A stretch of DNA of 64,000 nt from Streptomyces sp. ALI-76-A (GTDB taxonomy: Bacteria; Actinomycetota; Actinomycetes; Streptomycetales; Streptomycetaceae), in contig NZ_JASVWB010000002.1 of assembly GCF_030287445.1 (NCBI RefSeq), forward strand, positions 7,192,001 to 7,256,000. Direction: 5' to 3'. Each line of letters starts with the position of its first letter. Position 1 is the stretch's first letter. The translations under genes and the position numbers were made by a program. Shown one piece after another: positions 50,368 to 61,799 of this stretch. Under the pieces are notes generated by a model. That model ran no database searches. It was not told the origin of the DNA and worked only from the letters and a program-made list of their open reading frames with translations.

Positions 50368-50413
50368 CGACCGTCTGACCCGCGCGCCTCAACCTCTGCG
50401 TCGGAGCAGTCTG

Positions 50414-50443
50414 TTGACGTGCCGTCATATCGGTGTGTACGTA
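50414..50443 (+). promoter_or_regulatory. Candidate promoter of the second EF-G gene
   Basis: TTGACG (50414-50419), 18-bp spacer, TACGTA (50438-50443), about 49 bp before the GTG start. The -35 fits the Streptomyces vegetative consensus; the -10 is imperfect. Confidence 0.4.
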
Positions 50444-50491
50444 CGGGAAATCGCGCTGCCCTCTCCCACCTCGTCCGAAAGGCCCTGGGCC

Positions 50492-52717
50492 GTGCGCACG
50501 AACCTCCATGCCCTCGCCGCCGTCCGCAACCTCGGCATCCTCGCCCATGTCGACGCCGGCAAGACCACCGTCACCGAGCGGATCCTGTACGCCACCGGTA
50601 CCACCCACAAGCGTGGTGAGGTCCACGACGGCACCACCGTCACCGACTTCGACCCGCAGGAGCGCGATCGCGGTATCACGATCTTCGCCGCGGCCGTCAG
50701 CTGCGCCTGGGACGGCCACCGGATCAACCTGATCGACACCCCGGGGCACGTCGACTTCGCCGACGAGGTGGAGCGTTCCCTGCGCGTCCTGGACGGCGCG
50801 GTCGCGGTGTTCGACGCCGTCGCGGGCGTGGAACCGCAGAGCGAGTCGGTGTGGCGGCAGGCCGACCGGCACGGCGTGCCGAGGATCGCGTTCGTCAACA
50901 AGCTGGACCGCGCGGGCGCCGACCTCGACACCGCCGTGGCGTCGATCCGGGACCGTCTGCACCCGGCCCCGCTGGTCGTCCAGCTGCCCATCGGCCGGGA
51001 GGACCGGTTCACCGGTGTCGTCGACCTGCTGCGGATGCGGGCGCTGACCTGGGACGAGAACGGCGGGACGGTCCACGAGGGCCCGGTCCCGGACGACCTG
51101 CGCGAGGAGGCGCTGCGACGCCGCCGACTGCTGGAGGAGGCCGTGGCCGAACTCCACCCGGGTGCGCTGGAGGAATTCTGCGAGCGGTCGGCGGACGGCA
51201 CGCGGACGCCCGGTCCACATGCGTCCGGTCCATATGGGCCCGGTCCACATACGGCCGATACACACACGCCCGGTGCACACACGCCCCACGCCGACCCGGC
51301 GAACCTGCCAAGACTCGACACCCGCACCCTCGTCGGCGCTCTCCGTGACCTCACCCGCTGCGGAGACGGCGTGGTCGTGCTGTGCGGCTCGGCCTACCGC
51401 AACCGCGGGATCGAGCCGCTGCTCGACGCCGTCGTGGCGTACCTGCCGTCCCCGCTGGACGTTCCCGCCGTACGCGGCACGTACGAGGGGACCGAGCAGG
51501 AACGGGCCGCGGATCCGCACGCGCCGTTCGCGGCGCTGGCGTTCAAGGTGAACGCCACCCCGACGGGACGGCTGACCTACCTGCGGGTGTACTCGGGAAC
51601 GATCGGAAAGGGGGACATGGTGATGGACGCGGGTGCGCGGCGCACGGAGCGGATCGGCCGGATCCTCCAGGTGCGGGCCGACCGGCACGCCCAGGTGGAC
51701 CGGGCGCTCGCCGGGGACATCGTCGCCGTGGTCGGGCTGAAGTCCACCCGGGCGGGTTCGACCCTGTGCGCGCCCGACGCTCCGCTGGTCCTGGAACCGC
51801 CGGGTGTGGCCGACCCGGTCGTCTCGGTGGCGGTCGAGGCGCGCCGGTCGGTCGACACGGACCGGCTGGCGAGGGCGCTCGCACGGCTGGTCGAGGAGGA
51901 CCCGTCGCTGGTGGTCCGCTCCGATCCCGAGACCGGGCAGACGCTGCTGTCCGGCATGGGTGAACTGCACCTGGAGGTCGCGGTGGAGAAGGTCCGGCGG
52001 GACCACGGGCTGGAGGTCGCGGTCGGCCGGCCCGGCGTCGCCCACCGCGAGACGGTCGCCCGAGGTGTGTCCGGCTTCGTCCACCGGCACGTCAAACAGG
52101 ACGGCGGGGCGGGTCAGTTCGCGCACGTCGTCCTCGACGTGGAGCCGTTGGGGGCGCAGGAGCCGCTGGAGTCACCGCAGCCGGAATCGGGCGGCGGCTT
52201 CGCGTTCCGCTCGACCGTCGTCGGCGGGCGTGTGCCGCGCGAGTACGTCCGCGCGGTCGAGGCCGGCTGCCGGGACGCCCTCGCGGAGGGCCCGCTCGGC
52301 GGGCACCCGGTCACCGGGCTGCGGGTCACCCTGACCGACGGCGCGACCCATGTGAAGGACTCCTCGGAGGCGGCGTTCCGCACCGCGGGCCGGTTCGCCC
52401 TCCGGGAGGCCCTGCGCGCCTCGGTGATGACCCTGCTCGAACCGGTCGCCGAGGTCACGGTCACCGTCCCCGAGGACGCCGTCGGCACCGTCCTCGGCGA
52501 CCTCGCCGCACGCCGCGGCCGGATCTCCGGCTCGGCCACGCGTGCGGGCGCGGCGGTGGTCACCGCGACCGTGCCGCTGGCCGAACTCTTCGGCTACGCG
52601 ACCCGGTTGCGCAGCCGCACCCAGGGCCGCGGCACGTTCACGGCCCGCCCGACCGGCTACGCGCCGGCACCGGCGCCCGTACCGGAGCCCGCGCCGGCGG
52701 CGACGCCGGTCCGTTGA
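50492..52717 (+). CDS. Elongation factor G paralog (second EF-G)
   Basis: 741 residues from the GTG at 50492. All EF-G domains are present: G1 [10 protein letters not shown], switch RDRGITI, G3 DTPGHVDF, G4 NKLD, then [20 protein letters not shown] (domain III-IV) and a domain V with [17 protein letters not shown]. Between the G domain helix and [25 protein letters not shown], about 35 residues of His/Pro/Thr-rich low complexity (about 236-271) replace the usual segment. Streptomyces commonly have a second EF-G (S. coelicolor FusB) beside an oxalate-type locus, consistent with this synteny. It may act in ribosome recycling or in specific conditions. C-terminal tail is Pro/Ala-rich. Confidence 0.92.
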   Translation: MRTNLHALAAVRNLGILAHVDAGKTTVTERILYATGTTHKRGEVHDGTTVTDFDPQERDRGITIFAAAVSCAWDGHRINLIDTPGHVDFADEVERSLRVLDGAVAVFDAVAGVEPQSESVWRQADRHGVPRIAFVNKLDRAGADLDTAVASIRDRLHPAPLVVQLPIGREDRFTGVVDLLRMRALTWDENGGTVHEGPVPDDLREEALRRRRLLEEAVAELHPGALEEFCERSADGTRTPGPHASGPYGPGPHTADTHTPGAHTPHADPANLPRLDTRTLVGALRDLTRCGDGVVVLCGSAYRNRGIEPLLDAVVAYLPSPLDVPAVRGTYEGTEQERAADPHAPFAALAFKVNATPTGRLTYLRVYSGTIGKGDMVMDAGARRTERIGRILQVRADRHAQVDRALAGDIVAVVGLKSTRAGSTLCAPDAPLVLEPPGVADPVVSVAVEARRSVDTDRLARALARLVEEDPSLVVRSDPETGQTLLSGMGELHLEVAVEKVRRDHGLEVAVGRPGVAHRETVARGVSGFVHRHVKQDGGAGQFAHVVLDVEPLGAQEPLESPQPESGGGFAFRSTVVGGRVPREYVRAVEAGCRDALAEGPLGGHPVTGLRVTLTDGATHVKDSSEAAFRTAGRFALREALRASVMTLLEPVAEVTVTVPEDAVGTVLGDLAARRGRISGSATRAGAAVVTATVPLAELFGYATRLRSRTQGRGTFTARPTGYAPAPAPVPEPAPAATPVR

Positions 52718-52724
52718 CCGAGGC

Positions 52725-52762
52725 GGCGGCCTCACCCACCCCCTGAGGCGGGTGAGGCCGCC
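52725..52762. terminator. Bidirectional terminator between EF-G and beta-helix genes
   Basis: Perfect 13-bp arms GGCGGCCTCACCC (52725-52737) and GGGTGAGGCCGCC (52750-52762), followed by a C-run on the plus strand, in the 53-bp gap between convergent genes. Confidence 0.85.
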
Positions 52763-52770
52763 CCCCCGGG

Positions 52771-54558
<1,788 letters not shown>

Positions 54559-54599
54559 GGGGCGGCTCTCCTGGTTCAGGAAGTGAACGTGGTGGGGTC

Positions 54600-54613
54600 T
54601 GGGAGCGCTCTCT
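54600..54613. promoter_or_regulatory. CebR/LacI-type operator
   Basis: TGGGAGCGCTCTCT matches the cellobiose-regulator CebR box (TGGGAGCGCTCCCA) at 12 of 14 positions. It lies 42 bp upstream of the beta-helix gene start in the divergent region. No LacI-family gene is in the window. Confidence 0.65.
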
Positions 54614-54689
54614 CGCCGGGGAATGTTTCAGGTACCCGAACGCACGCGTCAAGAGCCGCGACAGAGTTCGGCGAGTGGTGTCCAAACCC

Positions 54690-54742
54690 TTGACGCGCCT
54701 CGGCCCCGAGGTTTAACTCACGTCCTAAATTAAGTCGTGAGT
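54690..54742 (+). promoter_or_regulatory. Promoter and inverted repeat of the sugar ABC/GH1 operon
   Basis: TTGACG (54690-54695), 17-bp spacer, TTAACT (54713-54718) form a good promoter. It overlaps a perfect inverted repeat ACTCACG (54716-54722) / CGTGAGT (54736-54742) with 13 bp between the arms, a plausible repressor site at the transcription start. Confidence 0.55.
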
Positions 54743-54763
54743 GCATTCCCTGAAGGGGCAGCC

Positions 54764-56080
54764 ATGCGCAGTGTCCGAGCCGCGGCCGTAGGCGCCGTCA
54801 CCCTGTCTCTCGCCCTGGCCGCGTCGGCCTGCGGAGGCGGTTCGTCGACGGGCGGCGGGTCCGACGACTCGCCGAAGACGCTCACCTACTGGGCCTCGAA
54901 CCAGGGTGCGAGCATCGAGGTCGACAAGAAGGTCCTCCGACCCGAACTCGACAAGTTCGAGAAGCAGACGGGCATCGAGGTCAAACTGGAGGTCGTGCCC
55001 TGGTCGGATCTGCTGAACCGGATCCTCACCGCGACCACCTCCGGCCAGGGCCCCGACGTGCTGAACATCGGCAACACCTGGAGCGCCTCGTTGCAGGCCA
55101 CGGGCGGTCTGCTGCCGTGGGACGAGAAGAACTTCGCCGCGATCGGCGGCAAGGACCGCTTCGTCGCCTCCGCTCTCGGCTCGACCGGAGCGCGGGGCCA
55201 GGACCCGGCCGCCGTCCCGCTCTACTCGATGGCGTACGCGCTCTACTACAACAAGCAGCTGTTCGCCGACGCCGGCATCACGAAACCCCCGGCCACCTGG
55301 GACGAACTGGTCGCCGCCGGCAAGAAGCTGTCGAAGGACGGCACCTGGGGCCTGGGCACCGAGGGCTCCAACGCCTCGGAGAACGTCCACCACGCCTTCG
55401 TCTTCGCCAAGCAGCACGGCGCCGACTTCTTCACCGCCGACGGCAGGCCCGACTTCACCAGCGACGGCGCCGTCGCCGGCGTCAAGCAGTACGTCGACCT
55501 GATGGCCAAGGACAAGGTCATCGCGCCGGGCAACGCCGAGTACGCCCAGAACCAGTCCGTCAGCGACTTCGCCAAGGGCAGGACGGCGATGCTGCTGTGG
55601 CAGTCCGCGTCCGCCAACCTCACGTCCCAGGGCATGAGCGAGGACGCCTACGGCATCGCTCCCGTGCCCGTGCGGTCCGGTACTCCGGGAACCGGCACGG
55701 CGGTCAACTCCATGGTCGCGGGCATCAACCTGGCCGTCTTCAAGAACACCGACAACCTCGACGGCGCCAGGAAGTTCGTGAAGTTCATGACGAGCGACGA
55801 GGAACAGAAGATCCTCAACACGGCGTACAGCTCCATCCCGCCGGTGAAGAGCGCGCAGTCGGACGCCGCCTTCACCACCCCGGCGAACGCCGTGCTGAAG
55901 GACACCCTGGCCGGGAGCGCCGCCGCGCTGCCGCAGGTCGCCGACGAGTCCCAGTTCGAGACGGCCGTCGGTACGGCCGTCAAGGAGCTGTTCGCCGACG
56001 CCGCCGGCGGACGCCCGGTGACGACGGAGTCGGTGAAGGCGGCCCTGGAGAAGGCCCAGCAGCAGATGCCGGCGAAGTGA
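54764..56080 (+). CDS. ABC transporter solute-binding lipoprotein (CebE-like)
   Basis: 438 residues from the ATG at 54764 (GAAGGGG upstream); a GTG at 54737 would add residues before the signal peptide and disrupt it. Lipobox LAASAC at about residue 23. Family 1 solute-binding fold (PF01547): LTYWASNQGASIEVDKKVLRPELDKFEKQTGIEVKLEVVPWSDLLNRILTATTSGQGPDVLNIGNTW, and later AVNSMVAGINLAVFKN. It delivers an oligosaccharide, probably a gluco-disaccharide or beta-glucan fragment, to the two permeases. No ATPase gene is present; these systems use the shared ATPase MsiK. Confidence 0.92.
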   Translation: MRSVRAAAVGAVTLSLALAASACGGGSSTGGGSDDSPKTLTYWASNQGASIEVDKKVLRPELDKFEKQTGIEVKLEVVPWSDLLNRILTATTSGQGPDVLNIGNTWSASLQATGGLLPWDEKNFAAIGGKDRFVASALGSTGARGQDPAAVPLYSMAYALYYNKQLFADAGITKPPATWDELVAAGKKLSKDGTWGLGTEGSNASENVHHAFVFAKQHGADFFTADGRPDFTSDGAVAGVKQYVDLMAKDKVIAPGNAEYAQNQSVSDFAKGRTAMLLWQSASANLTSQGMSEDAYGIAPVPVRSGTPGTGTAVNSMVAGINLAVFKNTDNLDGARKFVKFMTSDEEQKILNTAYSSIPPVKSAQSDAAFTTPANAVLKDTLAGSAAALPQVADESQFETAVGTAVKELFADAAGGRPVTTESVKAALEKAQQQMPAK

Positions 56081-56085
56081 GCACG

Positions 56086-57081
56086 ATGACCACCAGCACG
56101 GTCGAACCACCGGTGGACAAGCCCGCTCCGGGCGCGGCGGCGACGCACGGCCCGCGCCGCCGCCCGGGCCGGATCCGCCGTATCGGACTGCCCTACCTGC
56201 TGCTCCTGCCCGCCCTGGTCCTCGAACTCCTGGTCCACCTGGTGCCGATGGTGATCGGCATCGTGATGAGCTTCAAGGAGCTCACCCAGTTCTCCATCCG
56301 CGACTGGGGCACGGCGCCCTGGAGCGGCCTCGACAACTACGCGGTGTCGGTGGACTTCGACGCCCCCGTCGGCGAGGCCCTGCTCCACTCCTTCCTCGTC
56401 ACCGTGGCCTTCACCCTGCTGTCGGTCGGTCTGTGCTGGCTGATCGGCACGGCGGCGGCGATCTGCATGCAGGACACCTTCCGCGGCCGGGGCCTGCTGC
56501 GGGCCCTGTTCCTGGTTCCGTACGCCCTGCCGGTCTACGCGGCCGTCATCACCTGGGTGTTCATGTTCCAGCACGACAACGGCCTGGTGAACCATGTCCT
56601 GCACGACCAGCTGCACCTCACCGACAAGCCGTCCTTCTGGCTCATCGGCGACAACAGCTTCTACGCCCTGCTGACCGTGTCGGTCTGGAAGGGCTGGCCG
56701 TTCGCCTTCCTCATCGTGATGGCGGGCCTGCAGAACATCCCCCGCGAGCTGTACGAGGCGGCGGCCCTGGACGGCGCCGGAGTGTGGCAGCAGATCCGCC
56801 GCATCACCCTGCCGTCGCTGCGCCCGGTCAACCAGGTGCTCGTCCTGGTGCTGTTCCTGTGGACGTTCAACGACTTCAACACCCCGTTCGTCCTGTTCGG
56901 CCGCACGGCGCCCGAGGCGGCGGACCTGATCTCGGTACACATCTACCAGGCGTCGTTCGTCACCTGGAACTTCGGCACGGGCTCCGCGATGTCGGTCCTG
57001 CTGCTGCTGTTCCTGCTGGTCGTCACCGGCGTGTACCTGGTGCTCACCTCACGCGGACGGAAGGCCACCACCCATGCGTAA
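56086..57081 (+). CDS. ABC transporter permease (CebF-like)
   Basis: 331 residues from the ATG at 56086; a GTG at 56077 overlapping the upstream stop (GTGA) is an alternative. Six predicted membrane helices and the MalF-type coupling loop ELYEAAALDGAGVWQQIRRITLPSLRPVNQ (EAA motif). A Pro/Arg-rich N-terminus precedes the first helix. Partner of the next permease; the genes overlap by 8 bp. Confidence 0.93.
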   Translation: MTTSTVEPPVDKPAPGAAATHGPRRRPGRIRRIGLPYLLLLPALVLELLVHLVPMVIGIVMSFKELTQFSIRDWGTAPWSGLDNYAVSVDFDAPVGEALLHSFLVTVAFTLLSVGLCWLIGTAAAICMQDTFRGRGLLRALFLVPYALPVYAAVITWVFMFQHDNGLVNHVLHDQLHLTDKPSFWLIGDNSFYALLTVSVWKGWPFAFLIVMAGLQNIPRELYEAAALDGAGVWQQIRRITLPSLRPVNQVLVLVLFLWTFNDFNTPFVLFGRTAPEAADLISVHIYQASFVTWNFGTGSAMSVLLLLFLLVVTGVYLVLTSRGRKATTHA

Positions 57082-57928
57082 CTCCCCGATGGCGCCGCCG
57101 CGTTCGTTCCTGTGGTCCCGGCGGGTCTTCCTCACCCTGCTCACCGGCTTCGTGCTGGTGCCGGTGTACGTCATGGTGTCCAGCTCGCTCAAGCCCCTCG
57201 CGGACGTCACGGGCGAGTTCCGCTGGCTGCCCAGCGACCTGACGATCCGCCCGTACATCGACATCTGGTCGACGGTCCCGCTCGCCCGCTACTTCGTGAA
57301 CTCCCTGGCCGTGGCGGGCGCGGCGACGGTCTGCTCGGTGGTGATCGCCGTGTTCTCGGCGTACGCGGTCAGCCGCTACGAGTTCCGCGGCAAGCGCGTC
57401 TTCACCGTGACCGTCCTGTCCACGCAGATGTTCCCCGGCATCCTCTTCCTGCTGCCGCTGTTCCTCCTCTACGTCAACATCGGCAACGCCACCGGCATCG
57501 CCCTGTTCGGCTCCCGAGGCGGCCTGATCCTGACGTATCTGACCTTCTCGCTCCCGTTCTCGATCTGGATGCTGATCGGCTACTTCGACTCGGTGCCGCG
57601 GGACCTGGACGAGGCGGCGCTCGTGGACGGCTGCGGGCCGCTCGGCGCCCTGTTCCGGGTGGTCGTGCCGGCCGCGGTCCCCGGCATCGTCGCGGTGGCC
57701 GTCTACGCCTTCATGACCGCCTGGGGCGAGGTGCTGTTCGCCTCCGTGATGACCAACGACACCACCCGCACCCTCGCCGTCGGCCTCCAGGGCTACTCCA
57801 CGCTCAACGACGTGTACTGGAACCAGATCATGGCGGCCTCGCTGGTGGTGAGCGTGCCCGTGGTGGCGGGCTTCCTGCTCCTCCAGCGCTACCTCGTCGC
57901 GGGGCTGACGGCCGGAGCCGTCAAGTGA
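57074..57928 (+). CDS. ABC transporter permease (CebG-like)
   Basis: 284 residues. MalG-type permease with six helices and the EAA coupling loop [31 protein letters not shown]. It forms the membrane pore with the previous protein. The beta-glucosidase gene begins 26 bp later, as in ceb loci. Confidence 0.93.
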   Translation: MRNSPMAPPRSFLWSRRVFLTLLTGFVLVPVYVMVSSSLKPLADVTGEFRWLPSDLTIRPYIDIWSTVPLARYFVNSLAVAGAATVCSVVIAVFSAYAVSRYEFRGKRVFTVTVLSTQMFPGILFLLPLFLLYVNIGNATGIALFGSRGGLILTYLTFSLPFSIWMLIGYFDSVPRDLDEAALVDGCGPLGALFRVVVPAAVPGIVAVAVYAFMTAWGEVLFASVMTNDTTRTLAVGLQGYSTLNDVYWNQIMAASLVVSVPVVAGFLLLQRYLVAGLTAGAVK

Positions 57929-57954
57929 CCCGCTCCCACTCCGAGAGGACCCAC

Positions 57955-59313
<1,359 letters not shown>

Positions 59314-59326
59314 CGGCCGACGGGTG

Positions 59327-59719
59327 TCAGCAGTCCCGGAACTCCGGGGACTGGTTCAGCACCTGCGAGCGCGCGGACGTGAACCGCCCGTGCGTCTCGC
59401 CGCCCAGTGCCTGAGGCCGGAAGGCCGCCACCCGGTGGCAGTTCTGGAAGGCGAGGGCGATGCCGAAGTGGCGTTCCAGGCTGCCGCGGATCGCGTCGGA
59501 GGCCAGGGCGCGCAGCAGCTGGCCGCGCTCCCGCTCCGACGGGGGCGGGGTCTGGTTGTCGGTGAACTCGGCAGTGCCGTCCCGCAGTTCGGCGGCGAGG
59601 GAGGCGATCAGGTCGTAGGCGTAGGGCAGCGAGGCGCGGACGGTGTCCACGAAGTCCTCCTCGCGGATGTCACCGTGCTCGGCTTCGGCGAGGAGCTGGG
59701 GGGAGACGTCGAGAGACAT
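59327..59719 (-). CDS. SCO5389-family protein
   Basis: 130 residues, MSLDVSPQLLAEAEHGDIREEDFVDTVRASLPYAYDLIASLAAEL, with DNQTPPPSERERGQLLRALASDAIRGSLERHFGIALAFQNCHRVAAF and the C-terminal SARSQVLNQSPEFRDC. I recognise this as the SCO5389 family of streptomycetes, whose function is unknown. Two conserved Cys (in FQNCHR and at the C-terminus) may be functional. It lies downstream of the ATPase gene by 62 bp in the same direction, a pairing suggesting joint function. Confidence 0.85.
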   Translation of the reverse strand: MSLDVSPQLLAEAEHGDIREEDFVDTVRASLPYAYDLIASLAAELRDGTAEFTDNQTPPPSERERGQLLRALASDAIRGSLERHFGIALAFQNCHRVAAFRPQALGGETHGRFTSARSQVLNQSPEFRDC

Positions 59720-59781
59720 GGGCTGGGGTTCCTGTTCGGTCGTGGTGGGCGTTCGGCCGCCGGGCGGTCGTGGGCCGGCGG

Positions 59782-60738
59782 TCAGGCGAGGGCCGCGGGA
59801 CCCGGGACGAACTCCGGGTCCACCTGGGCGGCGAGGTCGAGGCCGGTCGCCTCGTTCGCCCAGGAGCGCGCGTTGCGCAGGTGGAAGTCCACGGCGTGCC
59901 GGTGCAGGGCCGCCCAGTCGCGGGGACGGGAGTCCACGGCCTCGCGCAGGACGTTCAGGGCGTGCCGGTTGTGCGGCTCCAGGGTGTCCAACCCGCCGTG
60001 CGCGCGGCCCTGTTCGGCCGAGCGGACCCAGGGGGAGTGGACCAGGTGGGTGAGGAGGTCGTCGCCGACCTGGTCCTTGAGGAAGAGCAGGTCGTCCTCA
60101 CCGGTCACCTTGTTGCCGACCACGGCGATCCGGATGCCGAACTCCCGGGCGTGGTCCCGGTACTGGCGGTACACGGAGACGCCCTTGCGGGTCGGTTCCG
60201 CCACCAGGAAGGTGAGGTCGAAGCGGGTGAACAGGCCCGAGGCGAACGCGTCCGCGCCCGCCGTCATGTCGACGACCACGTACTCGCCGGGACCGTCCAC
60301 CAGGTGGTTGAGGTAGAGCTCCACCCCACCGAGCTTGGAGTGGTAGCAGGCCACGCCCAGGTCGCTCTCGTCGAACTCGCCCGTCACCATCAGCGGCACC
60401 TCGCCCGCGCGCCGGACGTGCCGGGTGTGCAGCGGGTCGTCGCCGAGGAGACGCAGCAGGCGTGACCCGCGGCCGGGTGGCGTGGTCTTGATCATCGCCT
60501 CGCGGGAGGCGATGCGGGGGTTGGTGCCGCGCAGGAGGTCCTTGATGTCGTCCAGGTGCGCGCCCAGGGGAGGGGCGTCCAGGGGGCCGTCGTCGTGACC
60601 GAGCGCCTCGGCCAGGTGCTGGTTGATGTCGCCGTCGATGGCGAGGACCGGCGCGCCGGAGCGTGCCAGATGCCGGGAGAAGAGCGCCGACAGGGTGGTC
60701 TTGCCGCTGCCGCCCTTGCCGACGAACGCGATCCGCAC
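59782..60738 (-). CDS. CooC/MinD-type P-loop ATPase
   Basis: 318 residues from a GTG at 60738 with GGAG five bases upstream. Deviant Walker A of the ParA/MinD/CooC class at the start: MRIAFVGKGGSGKTTLSALFSRHL, with AIDGDINQHL and YVVVDMTAGADAF later. CooC-like proteins load metals into enzymes (nickel to CO dehydrogenase), others partition complexes. A palindromic Zur-like sequence lies just upstream of its ribosome site, which would point to zinc-related control, but this is a weak match. Partner of the SCO5389-family gene. Confidence 0.88.
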   Translation of the reverse strand: MRIAFVGKGGSGKTTLSALFSRHLARSGAPVLAIDGDINQHLAEALGHDDGPLDAPPLGAHLDDIKDLLRGTNPRIASREAMIKTTPPGRGSRLLRLLGDDPLHTRHVRRAGEVPLMVTGEFDESDLGVACYHSKLGGVELYLNHLVDGPGEYVVVDMTAGADAFASGLFTRFDLTFLVAEPTRKGVSVYRQYRDHAREFGIRIAVVGNKVTGEDDLLFLKDQVGDDLLTHLVHSPWVRSAEQGRAHGGLDTLEPHNRHALNVLREAVDSRPRDWAALHRHAVDFHLRNARSWANEATGLDLAAQVDPEFVPGPAALA

Positions 60739-60754
60739 TAGTGCTCCACTTTTT

Positions 60755-60774
60755 TGAAAATGGATGTCATGTCG
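60755..60774 (-). promoter_or_regulatory. Zur-box-like palindrome upstream of the ATPase gene
   Basis: TGAAAATGGATGTCATGTCG resembles the zinc-regulator box (TGAAAATGATTTTCA core), with AATG-G-AT-G-TCAT aligned. It sits 17 bp before the GTG. One site only, with mismatches in the centre and right arm. Confidence 0.35.
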
Positions 60775-60874
60775 GTAGGTTCTAGGGGTGATCGGTGACG
60801 GGTGTCAAATCGGCCGGCGGCCGGTGGGCGGCGGCCGGTTCGCCGGTGGGTGGGCGGCCGTCGGCGGCTGTCAC

Positions 60875-60908
60875 CCGGTGATCACCGGCAGTGCTTGATG
60901 CATATGAT
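60875..60908 (+). promoter_or_regulatory. Promoter of a probably leaderless GNAT transcript
   Basis: TATGAT at 60903-60908 ends six bases before the GTG start at 60915, so transcription could begin at the start codon. A perfect 14-bp palindrome CCGGTGATCACCGG (60875-60888) covers the -35 position and may be an operator. Confidence 0.5.
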
Positions 60909-60914
60909 TGGCAC

Positions 60915-61451
60915 GTGCGTTCCTACAGCATCAGGGTGGCGGTCCCGGACGACCTCGACGGCGCGCGAGCCGTCATGCTCGACACCGTCTACCGCGACTT
61001 CGGCACCGGCTACGTGCCCCACTGGCACGGCGACATCATCGATTTGGCCGCCGCCTACCTCGCCCCGGCCCGCCACACCCTCCTCGTCGCTCTCGACCCG
61101 GACGGCCGGTCGGTCGTGGCCACCGCCGCCCTCGACTCCCGCGGCCCCGCCCACCCGCCGAACCCACGGCGGCTCGCCGAGCGCTACCCCTCCGGCGAGA
61201 CCGCGCAACTGCGCCGTGTGTACGTACGCCCCGAGCACCGCAGGCGCGGCCTCGCCCGGCGCCTGGTCGACGACCTGCTCGCCTTCGCCGCCACGGACGG
61301 CGGCTACCGTGCCGTCTACCTGCACACCGACCCCGCGGTGCCGGGCGCCGAGCCGTTCTGGCGGTCGCTCGGCAAGGTCGTGCACGACGAGCGCGAGGAC
61401 CCCGGCGGCGGCAACGGCGTCGTCCACTTCGAGATCCCGATGGGGCGATGA
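60915..61451 (+). CDS. GNAT-family N-acetyltransferase
   Basis: 178 residues from the GTG at 60915. A GTG at 60891 in the same frame is less likely because it lies upstream of the -10 element. GNAT fold with the acetyl-CoA loop RRVYVRPEHRRRGLARRLVDDLLAFAATDG (V-x-x-x-x-R-G-x-G/A type), a beta-bulge before it and the C-terminal AEPFWRSLGKVVHDE. The acceptor substrate is unknown. The probable leaderless start and the palindrome at -35 suggest tight control by a repressor. Independent of the minus-strand genes. Confidence 0.88.
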   Translation: MRSYSIRVAVPDDLDGARAVMLDTVYRDFGTGYVPHWHGDIIDLAAAYLAPARHTLLVALDPDGRSVVATAALDSRGPAHPPNPRRLAERYPSGETAQLRRVYVRPEHRRRGLARRLVDDLLAFAATDGGYRAVYLHTDPAVPGAEPFWRSLGKVVHDEREDPGGGNGVVHFEIPMGR

Positions 61452-61455
61452 CCGT

Positions 61456-61611
61456 GTGCGCCGCCGCCACCTGCTCGGTTCCCGGCTGCTCGCCCCGCTG
61501 CTGACCGCCTGCTTCACCTGCGACGGCGACGCGTCCGGCGACGCGAAGGAAGCTGTTCGTTCCGTGGTCGCACGAGCCCTCCCCGCTGACGCTCCCTCAG
61601 GGTCGAAGTGA
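61456..61611 (+). CDS. Possible small lipoprotein-like frame
   Basis: 51 codons from a GTG five bases after the GNAT stop: VRRRHLLGSRLLAPLLTACF with an Arg-rich start, a hydrophobic stretch and LLTAC resembling a lipobox, then a short acidic and Ala-rich end. There is no good ribosome site. It could be a remnant of a lipoprotein gene. The rest of 61612-61799 contains only short repeats. Confidence 0.3.
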   Translation: MRRRHLLGSRLLAPLLTACFTCDGDASGDAKEAVRSVVARALPADAPSGSK

Positions 61612-61652
61612 CTCCGGACTGAAGTGACGCCGGACTGAAGCGACTGCGGACT
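61605..61652. repeat. 16-bp x3 tandem repeat
   Basis: Units GAAGTGACTCCGGACT (61605), GAAGTGACGCCGGACT (61621) and GAAGCGACTGCGGACT (61637), followed by degraded copies to about 61680. Lies between the GNAT and CDP-alcohol transferase genes. Confidence 0.85.
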
Positions 61653-61799
61653 GAAGCGGAAGCGACGCGGGCTGACGTGGCCAAGGAGCCCACGTGCCCA
61701 GGAATGACCTGTGTCCTTCTCGGGCTGACGTGCCTCAGAAGCCGGCGTGCCTCAGGGCTGACGTTCCCCAGGACTGACGGCCCTCACGGCTGCCGTTCC

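Noticed and set aside
46087..50400. Integrated element at the tRNA-Leu
   Set aside because: No integrase, excisionase or direct repeat of the tRNA end is visible in the window; only a truncated regulator supports the idea.
61448..61504. An 18-residue Cys-rich peptide frame (MTVCAAATCSVPGCSPRC) as a RiPP precursor
   Set aside because: It has no modifying enzymes nearby, overlaps the GNAT stop region and lacks a leader segment.
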